The notes beneath the pieces were generated by a model, which was not told the origin of the DNA, did no database searches, and saw only the letters and a program-made list of their open reading frames with translations. A stretch of DNA of 64,000 bases from Progne subis subis (taxonomy: Eukaryota; Chordata; Aves; Passeriformes; Hirundinidae), in assembly GCA_022316685.1 (NCBI GenBank), contig JAKJHU010000158.1, positions 409,493-473,492 of the forward strand, written 5' to 3'. The translations under genes were made by a program, and so were the position numbers. Positions 51,438 through 62,062 of the stretch are shown here, in pieces. Position 1 is the first letter of the stretch. Every line of letters starts with the position of its first letter.

Positions 51438-53838
51438 AGCCTCACACCCACAAGAGGTCACTGCCGGCCCAGGCTCCAGGGTGGCTCTCCCCGTCCCCGC
51501 TGTCCTGCTCTAACCAGCTCCTCCACAGGAGGAGCCTCTGACAGCACCAACGGGACCGTGGTCACCTTTTTCTCTGCCTGCCATGCCCACAGCTCAGACT
51601 TCCAGGCAGGAGCCTGAAGAAGTTGAGTCCAGTTTCATAGAACCCATAAAACAAAAAAAGAGTTAAAAAGCAGATGAGTACTGCAGTAACCAGAGCCCTT
51701 TAATGTTCGAGATCTCAAACCACCGTGCAGCTAATTCCAAGCAAGGAAGCCAGAACAATTGCTTCTTGCACTCATCAGCTTCTCAGGGCTGAGGACAATT
51801 AAAACACACAATTAAAACACACATCCTGGAGGAACGCAGGATGAAATTCATCCTGCACAGCCACGCACAGCCACGCACGGGGCACAGCGATGGTGTGAGA
51901 CCCAGGCAGGAGAGAACAGCCCCGAGACACAGACCTGACCCTGGAACTGCAGCACAGCTTGGAGGAAAAGCCGGCCAGGGCTTCAGCAGCACCTGAGCTC
52001 TTCATTTCCAGGAGATTGGGAGCGTTTTTCTGTCATCACCTGATCCTCGGCTCAGGGCCTGGGCTGGAAGCAAAGCCAGGGCAGCGTGGCTGGGGAAGGC
52101 TCCTGGGAGCTGGGGACCCTCCTGCTTGTCCTTTCTGGCTTTTTCGAGCATGTGACAAAAACAAAAATCTACATTTCTTGTACTCCTGGCACAGAGGAAA
52201 GATCTAATCCCTGGCTTCGTTAACCCCTTCTCTTCCACTTTGGAGAGGCACAAATAACGAGAGACACCCAGGGCTGCTCAGAAAGTTCCAGAACTATCAC
52301 TCAGAGCCTCCAGAACCATCCCTCAGCAGCTGCTCCCCTCCAGACACATTTGTCCAAGGAGATTCAGAAGAGTCAAGTGAAAAGCCCACAAGGAAATGCA
52401 TTCCCTACATCTACCACGGAAAAGGAGCAGCAGGGGAGGTTAGAGGGGCAGACATCCCATCCACCCCGAATTCCAGCAGCTCCACTCCGCTCCAGGAGCC
52501 ACGTGTGGCACACAGCAAGAGCCAGCCTGGGGCAGGGCCACCCTCATGTCACCGCAGCAACTGAAAATGAGGGAATTAAAGGTGGTTTTGGTTAATTCCA
52601 CGTCCTCTGGACACACTAACTGAAAATAAATGGGATGAAAGCCAGTTTTAATTTATTCCCAGTCCTGTGGAAACCTCCTTGAGGCAGACCAAGGCAAGAG
52701 GCAGCTCCTGGGGTAACAAATCCTCAGCTGTTGGCATGCTCGGGGTAGGGATGGAGGAAAGCCTGGAAATGCTGCTGGGTGGGGACTGAGCCCCTCCTGC
52801 CCCTTCCCCAGGGAGCCCAGAGCAGGGTTTGCACCCACACAGCCTCAGCAAGCCCAGGGGATTTTCTTCCAGCAGGCAGAGCTGCTCAGTCCTCTTAAAC
52901 AGTTCCATTAGATAAGAAAGTGTCGTCAGGCTGCAGAGATGGCACAAGGATTCCAGCCAGCAGCTCTCCAAATAAAATTAAAAAATGCCAGCAATGAGAG
53001 GTTTTTTTGCAGGCAGAATGTAATTAGTGACACTGCTGAAACCAAGCCAGCGGCAATCAATGGATTGAAAGATGCTCCAAGTGTTGTGACAGTTATTAAT
53101 TTCAAATTTAAATTAGGGGATTAATATGGGATATTCCCTCATGCTGCGGCCGTGTGGGGAAAAATAAAGACATTAATATTGTAGATTCCATAATGAGACG
53201 GAGCATGCCACCAACAAATATCAGAAATTACACTTAAGGCCTGATCACAGGATCCACCAGGTCAGGCTCCAGCAGGGAGGGAGGGGTGGCAGGTTGGGAG
53301 GGGCTCTGGAAAGGGCAATTACACAGAAAGCAGCGAGGCTGCCTCTGCAGTGACCTCTGGGAATTGCTCAGTGATGCTTTTCTAATATTCTCATTACCTG
53401 TAATAGCAAGGTGTGGGCTGCACCCCTTACATTTAGTAGGTGGAAAAAAGGCCAAATTGCAGGGGTTTGGGGTGTTGTTTTACTGCAGACCGTGCAGGGG
53501 AAGGGCTGCCACGGGCTGTGCTTCACGGGGTGTGATCAGGAGAGCCTCGAGCTGCAAAAAAGCCACGGTGCACGTCAGCTTCCCCAGAGCCCGCTCCAGC
53601 GGCTCCACGGCAGCGATTCGGGACAGAAAAGTGCAAAGCAGCGAGAGAACAACTCTGCCCCAGGGAAAGGGCAGGGCAGAGCCCTGCAGAGGCACTCGGG
53701 AAGGACACAGGAAGAACAGAACTTGCAGCAGCGCGTTCCTCTTCTCCTCTCGGACATCGGGCACCCCGGGGCGCTCCGGCTCCAGCCCCAGCTCCTGCGA
53801 GACCCCGGCAGCGCCCCAGCCCGGGCAGGGCGTCGGGC
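51438..53838. other. Interval downstream of MIR34A
   Basis: No protein-coding exon recognised. On the minus strand an AATAAA at 52657-52652 could end the miR-34a primary transcript. It is the only hint of function I can offer. Confidence 0.4.
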
Positions 53839-53839
53839 A

Positions 53840-53949
53840 GGCCCAACAATGTGCAGCACTTCTAGGGCAGTATACTTGCTGATTGCTTCCTCGACTACTG
53901 CTCACAACAACCAGCTAAGACACTGCCAAAGAAACACTCACAGCTGGCA
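53840..53949 (-). ncRNA. MIR34A: MicroRNA miR-34a precursor hairpin
   Basis: On the minus strand the 5p arm at 53928-53907 is TGGCAGTGTCTTAGCTGG then TTGT, identical to vertebrate miR-34a-5p. The 3p arm at 53885-53864 is CAATCAGCAAGTATACTG then CCCT, as in miR-34a-3p. They flank a terminal loop with GAGCAGTAGTCGAGGAAG. The outer stem (GCCAGCTGTGAGTGTTTC pairing with GAAGTGCTGCACATTG) is also conserved. miR-34a is a p53-induced tumour-suppressor microRNA that represses cell-cycle and survival mRNAs. Its position between GPR157 and the right flank, on the minus strand, is the human synteny. Stem ends are approximate by a few bases. Confidence 0.97.
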
Positions 53950-54059
53950 TCGCAGCGGGGACGCGGCGCTGAAATCCTCCTCTCTCCTCATCCACACACG
54001 CTTGGGGGACAAACACGGACCCTGAAGCAGCCGCAGCAGTCCTGAAGAAAAAGCTTTCA

Positions 54060-57000
54060 AGGGAGAAGAGGCCCAAACTCATAAATCCACAGTTATCCCG
54101 TCCCTTACCCCCAAATCTTGCTTAGGGCCTGTAAAAATGACCAACATTAACAAGATAAACACAGCTGACTTGTCTGTAATCCGTATTTATCCCAAGTATC
54201 CCACGCCACCGCTCAGGCAAGACAGTGGAGCAGTAAAGTGTTTCCAAATGCTGAACAGCTCAAGATACAAAGCTGTTCCAGCTGTTGTTGTGCTCACAGC
54301 ACTGCACAAGGGGCACAGAGGCTGGGCAGAACGAGAATTCCCTGGGAACACAAGGGAGAAAGGCACCGACACTCACCTGTGCCGAAACGTCGCTGTTACA
54401 CACTGCAGCAGCCCGGGGTGCACAAGGTCTGGGGTTATCCAGCGTTCCTGCAGCCCTGCACACACATGGACACGTGGGAAGACAGCCCTCAGGACAAAGG
54501 AACTTGTTCCCCACAGCCTCAGGAGCAGGAGATGGATTGCCCAAGGGCCTCTTGTGCAACACCTGAGTGCAAAGGTGGAGCCCAGGAGGGGCCCCAGCTT
54601 CCATCAGCCTCTGGCTCCTGTCAGGGATCCACTGAACACCACACCTGGGGATTCTCAGGCATCTGAGCATCCAGCCCCCCTCCCAATGCACCGAGCACTC
54701 AAACTCCAAAAGCTCCAGAACCTGGTTTGTGTTTAGATAGCAAGATGGAGCGAGCTGAGACTCTCAGTTCTTCGTTGCTCTCACCCTGCTTCGCTCACAG
54801 TGAGATTATATTTCCTCTCCCAAGCTCCCAGAGCCCTGCCATCCTGCAGGGAAAGGGGTGAGCACTTCAGGCTGGAATATCAAACCCCAAACTCCTGGCT
54901 CTCCCCAAGTCCCCAGCATGGTCAGTGGCTGGGAGCAGGTGTTTTTACAGAAGACACACAGCGATTAAAGACGAAACTGTTGGGTCTCTTCCAGAATCAC
55001 ACCGAGTTCAGTGGCTCCTCTCGCACTGGGTGGCCGTGCAGAGGTGGGGACATCACAGGGGGCACACAAGGGTGGCACAGCGTGCTGTGAGTGCCCAGCC
55101 CACCAGCCACAAGGGCTCCATCCCCTGCAGACTGCACCCATTCATTAAAAAATCACTTCTGGACCGTGACCTCTTCACCCCGAGGAAAAAAGCAAACAAT
55201 TCTAAAAGACCAGAACCAAGAGCTGAGAGCAGCAGCCACCTGCCTGTGCTGCAGACTGTCCCACTCTGCAAGGAGCTGATTTGCCACATTTATTCATCAT
55301 CCCTCCAACATTCCCACCAGGATCAGGACAAAGCAGACTGTCTCAAAGGCAATTAACAGGTCAGGGACGAGCACAGCCATGGGAGAGCAAAACAATCTGG
55401 CACAGAAGAGGAAGATCCTGCTTCATCTCTCATCCTCCTCAGGGGACAGACCAGGCTGTACAACTGCTGGTTTGGGAACTGTAAAACTTTCCTTTGAGCC
55501 TCTGAAAACAAAGCATGACAGGGCCAGGGAGAGATGTTTTGGGGAACTTCTTTGCAGCAAGATAACGACCCTGCTTTTAATTTTCCCGATCATTTTAGCT
55601 CCCCTCTGCTGCTTGCTACCTCTAAGAATCCCAAGTGCTTTAGGAAAGGGGAAAACAAATAAATCCACAAGCATAACCTAAAGAGGTGCCACTCAAAGTT
55701 TCCATGGGCACATCCAGTTGATTTTCCATTTAAGGGCTCCAATTGCCCCAAAATGGTGATTTTCTCTTTAGAGAAAAGGTAACACATGACCTGTTTCACT
55801 TCTCATTGACTGCTGGGGTGCTGTACCTGGAGAGGGGAGCCCCAGCAAATCACCCCTGTCTGCTGGGGTGGCTGCATGCCAGCTCCTGCTAAATCTCACT
55901 GTAGGGGGGACAGAGCAGCAGGAAAAAGCTGTTTGGTGGATCACATAACAGTGAATTAGCCAGTGAACACACCATCACCATCAAACAACGAGCTGAGGGG
56001 TGTGGAGGGTGGAAAAACTCTCCTGTTACAGAAATTCTGCATTCCAAGAAAGGTAAAAGGTCCTGTCAGGTAAGATCTGCAGCAATCACTTTGTCAGCAC
56101 AGAAAAATGTGACAGCACAAGCCTCATTTAACTAAGCACATTTGTTTCAGTTCATTCCCTGCATTGTGTCTTCTTCCTGCTGTCAGCATTGGAGTTTTAC
56201 ACTCTGACCAGCCCAGCCACAGCCCCTGAGCTGGGAGCTGAAGGATTGCACAGCTTCACTAAAGATCTGAGCAATTCCCACTGAAAACCAGATATAAACA
56301 GATCCTCTGCCTCTAGAAGCTTCAAATATTTCCTGTTGTAAGGCAAAACGAAGGTGAATTTTCATCTGTGAAATGTCTGGGTGAAACACAGCAACAGGAG
56401 AAAGTTTGAGTGGAAAAGACCAAGCCACAGTTTTCACACCTCAGGAAGACTGAGGTTGAAATCAACTCCTTCCACTGCCTGCCTTAAACCAGGCTGACTT
56501 CAAAACCGCCCCAGGATGCTCAGTGTCTTTTATTCAGGCTGTTCCAGTCAAGCCTTTCTAGTTCTAAGCCATGGAATTAGGTGATGTCTGAAGTGAGTCC
56601 CTTACTCTCCCCAGGATGAACTGCCACCCCAGAGAAAAATCAGCCTGAGCCTAAATGATTCCATGATTCCAGTCCAAACCACTTTGGTGGTGGCAGAATG
56701 AGAACAAATCCCTTCCTTCTCCCCAGGGACATCAACCTTTCCCCTTCAGGCAGAAGCAGAAGGGCCTTGCTTCTCCAAGCACACCCAGCTCCCCTGACCT
56801 TCAACCCTACAGACAGCCATCCCTTTTAAAGCTAAAATTTGATAAATACACACTTGATAAATTCTGCCTTTGGCCTGACACAAATCCTGCAACCTCAAAT
56901 CCTGAGTTTGGGGTTAGTGTTCCCAGAGGTGCTCAGGTTAGTGCTGTATTATCCCACAAATGATCCAGGAAATGGTTCTGGGCTTGGACTCCTGGCAATG

Positions 57001-58749
57001 CCCATCAAGCCCTGTTATTGTTGCATTCTTCTCCTCCAAGCTCCCCATAGCATCCTAATTCCCCAAACACAGCTTAACAACTCCTGCTTGCCTTTCTTTA
57101 ATTAATCACATGGCAGAAACATCCCTTAAGAGATGAACTGATGCTCCCTAGAGAGGAGAGAGATTTACCAGGGCCCTCCAGGGCTGTGGCACAAGCGGAT
57201 CCAGCTGGCAGCAGCCCCTGAGATCCATCTGGAGGCACAGGTGAGTCCATGGTCCTGCTCCCAGGTGATCTCCTGCAGCTCCCAGGGCTGATCCGAGGCA
57301 GGGAGGAGGCGCAGAGGCTCCTGGAGCTCGGAGCTCTCAGGGCAGTTCCACCCTCTGATGGGCTGGGACTCCTCCCAGCACTGCCACCCCTCCCTGGCCG
57401 GGCTGGGGAAATGGGACAACACCTCTGCCCCGAGCTGCAGGTGGCTGAGAACAAAGCAGAACTGAGAGGAGCACGGGCAGAACGAGCTGCTTTCTGTAAA
57501 ACAGCAAAACGGGCAAAAATCACCCCAAAACCACAGGGCAAGGGTCCTGTGAGAGAGGCCAGCGGTCCTGCCGGTGGCACAGCTGCATGCCAAGCCCGGC
57601 TGGTGGTCAGTGGTCACTCAGCTCGGGGGGACAGTGGGCTCCCTGCTCTCAGTGAGAATATTGCAGGGCAGCACTGGAGGTACAACACCTATCACATCAC
57701 CAAGGGGAAGATCCCAGCTCCATTTTCAGTGGCATGCAATTCTTTTAACTCCAATTCCTCTTACCAAAGCCTTCTCTGGTGCACTGGGTGAAGGATTCTT
57801 TATCCAGGGCTGCTCCAGGCAGGGCTGGGTGTAGGTTGAATGCCTGGTCACTTCTCCTACAATGTGTTCAAAGGAAAACAAAAAGAAATATATAAAACTG
57901 AAGGCTTGAATTCGATCCCCTCTCTGCTATAAGCCCCTTCAGCTGAGTCTGTGTTTGGAAACAAAACAATGGCTCATGTGTTATTAACTTCTCTCCATTT
58001 GCATTAAGAAATGATCTGTACCAGTTACTGGGAGATTACTGGTGGTTTACCTTCGAAACACAAGGAAACACAGGCTCCCTATCAAGCTGCCTGCTTTTGG
58101 AAACTCCAAAACAGCCCGGAGGCACACAGCTAATAAAACATCCCACTGAAGAGATGAGAGGTAGGCTGCTTACAACGAATGCATCTGAGATCAGAGATAC
58201 AGAGCCAGGGTGGGCCTGTCTTCAGAATAAAGGCAAAGCAGAGCTTTCCTCCCCATGTGAGCACTTGGGCAGCATTACTGACCCTTTCCATCACGGAGGA
58301 ACACTGGGCCAGGTAAGAGCCCTGGAAACAGGAGGGAGAGGAGTTTGTGCCAGGAGGGGGGAGCAGCTGCCAGCTCCACACTAAGAATTGAGCACTCAGC
58401 TTCATGTTCCCCGTGTAAAGGCCTGACATGACCATGCATCACCGAGAGCCCAATTCCACATCAATCCAGGTGCCCCCTCTCACACAGCTCCTCGGGGTCC
58501 CCCAGAGCTCCCAGGCTGAGCTCAGGAGCTCCAGCGTGTTCAGTGTGAGCACGCAGCTGCTCTTTGGGGGCTATCCCTTTCTGGGGTCCCCCAAATCCGG
58601 ACCAGCATCCTCAAATCCGGACCCGCATCCCCAAATCCAGCATCCCCAAATCCAGCGTGCATTTTCCTATGAGGGCTCGAAGGAAAGGGGGAAGAGGAAA
58701 GAATGGAGAAGGAAACCTCCTTTACCCCGACATGACAGACCGGCAGGGG
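54060..58749. other. Predicted intron of the miR-34a host transcript
   Basis: No protein-coding exon or repeat array seen. Open frames up to about 200 codons lack recognisable words and overlap on both strands. Confidence 0.4.
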
Positions 58750-58840
58750 CAGCTCCCGTCGTGTTCTACGGCACAGCACGGCCAGGCTCTGCCAGCAGCT
58801 GCAGGGAGCGCAGGGCACGCAGAAACATCGGTGCGCGGGC

Positions 58841-59133
58841 GGGCAGGGAGCGAGCAGCGCTCACCTGGGACAGAGCTCACCTGGGCACGGAGCGGGCAGG
58901 GAGCGAGCAGCGCTCACCTGGGACAGAGCTCACCTGGGCACGGAGCGGGCAGGGAGCGAGCAGCGCTCACCTGGGACAGAGCTCACCTGGGCACGGAGCG
59001 GGCAGGGAGCGAGCAGCGCTCACCTGGGACAGAGCTCACCTGGGCACGGAGCGGGCAGGGAGCGAGCAGCGCTCACCTGGGACAGAGCTCACCTGGGCAC
59101 GGAGCGGGCAGGGAGCGAGCAGCGCTCACCTGG
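58841..59133. repeat. 53-bp minisatellite, 5.5 copies, carrying duplicated 5' splice sites
   Basis: Exact 53-base period, units starting at 58841, 58894, 58947, 59000, 59053 and a partial at 59106. Each full unit holds two CTCACCTGGG words, which on the minus strand are CAG|GTGAG consensus donors. That gives eleven donors in the array. Confidence 0.95.
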
Positions 59134-59243
59134 GCACCGGGCAGGCTCCGCGCTCGGCTCCTCTCCGCAGCTCTGCCGGGGTCCGGGGCGGCCGCAGAGC
59201 CCGGAGCCGGAGCCCCTGCCCGGACAGAGGCGGGCCCAGGCCA

Positions 59244-59263
59244 GAACAAGCCCAGACAAGCCC
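59244..59263 (-). promoter_or_regulatory. MIR34A: p53 response element of MIR34A
   Basis: On the minus strand two adjacent decamers, GGGCTTGTCT and GGGCTTGTTC, each fit RRRCWWGYYY at every position with no spacer. The known human MIR34A p53 element, as I recall it, has nearly the same sequence. The site lies in a CpG-rich block, in the orientation and order expected for the pri-miR-34a promoter, 5.3 kb upstream of the hairpin. Confidence 0.85.
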
Positions 59264-59317
59264 CGGAAGGCGCTTCCTGAGCCGGAGACAGCGCCAGCGC
59301 CGGGTGTCACCGCGGGG

Positions 59318-59513
59318 GGACGGGGGACAGCGGGGACAGGGGGACAGGGGACAGGGGGACAACGGGGACAGGGGGACAGCGGGAACAGGGGGACAGCGGG
59401 ACAGGGGACAGGGGGACAGGGGACAGGGGGACAGCGGGGACGGGGGACAGCGGGACAGGGGACAGGGGGACAGCGGGGACGGGGGACAACGGGACAGGGG
59501 GACAGCGGGGACA
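59318..59513. repeat. GGGACAGGGGGACAG minisatellite with G-quadruplex potential
   Basis: Irregular units of GGGACAG, GGGGGACAG and GCGGGGACAG for about 195 bases. Dense G3+ runs with 3-base loops are on the plus strand, starting 55 bases upstream (in minus-strand sense) of the p53 element. Confidence 0.93.
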
Positions 59514-61186
59514 GTCCCGCACGCACCGGACACGGGCAGGGACACGGACACGGACACGGCCACAGCACGGGATTGCTGCCACAGCTCCCGCTTCCTGCCA
59601 CAGCTCCGGGGCCAGGGGAGCTCGGACGCCCTGGAGTGCCCCACGCCGTGCCAGGGCTGAATCCAACCTGTTTCACTGAGAAAGGGCACGTGAGGAGGGT
59701 GAATGCGGGACTCCGGCAAAGGGATGTCACCCACAGCTCTGCAGCCCCCTCGGAGGCTCCCGGACGCATCTCCTGGCCTCCTCCCAGCCCTGCAGAGACA
59801 TCCCCAGCTGGCAGGCACCAGGGTGATGGGGCACGGCTGGGACATCTGGGGAAGCTCTGCCTGGGAGTGGAAGCAAAGGGCTTTGGTCGATCAGTTTAAG
59901 GGAACTGGGCTTTTTGCTGCTTTTTTCCCTCCCCCAAGCCCAGCAGACTGCAGGTATTTTTATTTGGTTCCATGCTCACATCTGCAGAACCAACAGAGCT
60001 TCCACCGAGAAAAGGGGTCAGGTTCAGCGCCTCACACGCAGAGGGCAGGGAGGGAGGTGTGAGCAGCAGCACTGCACCCGGGGATGGTGCAAGGCCAGCA
60101 GAAAACTGCCACTGCTCACCTGCCCACACCTCCTCCCCTGCCACTGCTGCCCCTTGATTCTCCTTGAAACCACAGCCATGGAAAGAAACGCTTCTCCTAA
60201 TCCACCCTTCTCCAAGCTCCCTGCCCGCTCCTGCCTGGGGAAAAGCAGCTGGAGGCCACTGAGGTGGCACTGCACACAGGCAGCATCAGGAGCAGAACTG
60301 TGAGGCTCTGCTGCATCCAGGGGCTCCTGCAAACTCTGCTCCTCCAGTGCCAAAGCGTCACTCACTGGCACCACAAGAAGCTGCGCCCCAGGTAACATCA
60401 GCAAGCATCCCCTTCTCCTCCTCAGTGCTTTTTCTGTAGTTAAGGAGTTGAGATAACAGGTTCACTTTGAAACACCGAGTTTAAAGGCCCTACCACGCTC
60501 CCTTGCAACTCTCCCAGAGCAAGGTGCCAAACTCTGTGCTCTGTGCTCCTCTGTGCTCTGGCCAAGAGGTCCAGCCTGGATGCCCACCCTTGTGAGCACC
60601 CCTGTGCCCCTCGGCAGCCCGTGCCCAGCCGCCCTGCACCTGCCCAGGTGTGGCACCAGAGACCAGGGGATCTTCTTCCACCCCTGGGTGTCACTTTGGG
60701 TGTGATTTGGGTGTGAGGGGCAGAACAGATCAGCTGCCAGGGTGGCCTGCAGGCTGCAGCCTTCATCTGCAGCAACAGGGAGTTAATTGGTTAATTGGGG
60801 CCAGAAAGGGCCAGTGCCCAGGGAAGAGCTTTAACTCCCAGTAGATAAAATGCACGAACGGCCCCTCACCTCACTCCTGCCTTGCAGGACAGGCAGGGCA
60901 CCCTGCACATGCTGCCACAGCGAGCCAAGGATCACCTGCACTGCATCAGCAGGAGCTTCTCCTGCATCCTGGCTGCCAACACTGCTGCTCCACAATGCGC
61001 TGCCTCTGTCCCTCTGTCCCCACAGCGCTGGGGAGCCTGGCTGAGGCAGCTGCAGGGCTGCTGCAGTGGTGGCTTCTCACCCAAGCTCACTTCCCCTCCT
61101 GGAGCTGCTCCCTCGCCCTAGCAGGTCCCTGAGCCCCTGGGGACACACAACACGCAGTCCTGTCCCCCCTGCATGAGGCACATCCA

Positions 61187-61238
61187 GGGAAAGGACATCC
61201 AGGGAGAGGAAGGACATCCAGGGAGAGGAAGGACATCC
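61187..61238. repeat. Short tandem repeat of AGGACATCCAGGGAGAGGA type, about three copies
   Basis: Head-to-tail copies with length variation. Confidence 0.85.
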
Positions 61239-61874
61239 ACCACGGACACGAGGCGACGGGCTTGGCCAACTCAATCACTAAATGGTTGCAGGGGAAGCAG
61301 CACAGGCCAGGCTTGGCTGTCACAGCACTTGCAGCAGCATCTTTGCGTCCTGGGCGTCCATGGTCCCCCCTCCCCTTCCCCTGCAATGTTCTTTTTGCTG
61401 AGGAGTTCTCCGACAGGGCTTTTGCTGCAGTGCATCACCGAGCGGGTGACTTGCCAGCAAAGCCGAGCGTTCCCCGCTCTCCCCTGGCCGCGGGAGCCGG
61501 TGCTCGGTGACCGGACACCGAGTGCCCAGCTCCAGGCAGCGCCAGGCCCCGGGGAGGAGCAGCTCTGCTTTGCCCCAGGCTGCTGCTCCGTGCCCCCCTC
61601 CTGTGCCACAGCCCCTCTGCCCCGAGCGGCCTCCAGGACATCTCCTGGTGTCCAGCCCCGGCTCTGGCTCCCTAGCACTGCTCCAACCCACAGCCCAGGC
61701 TGCTCCCAAGCCTTCCGTGTGGGCTTCTCCTGCCCTTCACCTCCAGCACCTTCACCTGAGGCCCTGTTTGCCCACAGCAGCTCAGGAAATGCTCTCAGGC
61801 ACAGCAGCGCTGCCAAAGCCCTGCACAAACCCTGCGAGGGACACAGGCGATGTGACACCTTCTGCCATGGCAGT

Positions 61875-62062
61875 GTGAGAAGAGAAGAGAGAAGAGAGAA
61901 GAGAGAAGAGAAGAGAAGAGAGAAGAGAAGAGAGAAGAGAAGAGAAGAGAAGAGAAGAGAAGAGAAGAGAAGAGAAGAGAAGAGAAGAGAAGAGAAGAGA
62001 AGAGAAGAGAAGAGAAGAGAAGAGAAGAGAAGAGAAGAGAAGAGAAGAGAAGAGAAGAGAAA
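61875..62062. repeat. (AGAAG)n purine-strand microsatellite, about 187 bases
   Basis: Pentamer AGAAG with a few AGAGAAG interruptions at the left end. It is pure purine on the plus strand, so capable of triplex (H-DNA) formation. The Lys/Arg/Glu and Ser/Leu/Phe open frames are artefacts. Confidence 0.97.

Larger units (their letters stand above)
52640..59243 (-). ncRNA. Predicted spliced miR-34a host transcript (pri-miR-34a)
   Basis: Inferred two-exon minus-strand transcript. Exon 1 would start just downstream of the p53 element (59244-59263) and end at one of several donors, the first at 59130 (CAG|GTGAGC). Exon 2 would start at 54041 after a strong acceptor (AGCTTTTTCTTCAG, 54055-54042), 92 bases before the hairpin. 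The intron is about 5.1 kb. A minus-strand AATAAA at 52657-52652 is a candidate 3' end. This mirrors the mammalian arrangement (p53 site and first exon far upstream, hairpin in exon 2), but the human promoter is about 30 kb away. Boundaries are unverified; no coding potential is claimed. Confidence 0.45.
58750..59320 (-). promoter_or_regulatory. MIR34A: CpG-rich putative MIR34A promoter region
   Basis: GC- and CpG-rich sequence surrounds the p53 element and the 53-bp repeat. It is the only CpG island between GPR157 and the right edge. Transcription start not determined. Confidence 0.55.

Noticed and set aside
58428..59660. A 410-codon plus-strand frame across the 53-bp repeat
   Set aside because: Repeat-driven openness over the MIR34A promoter; multiple overlapping frames, no domain.
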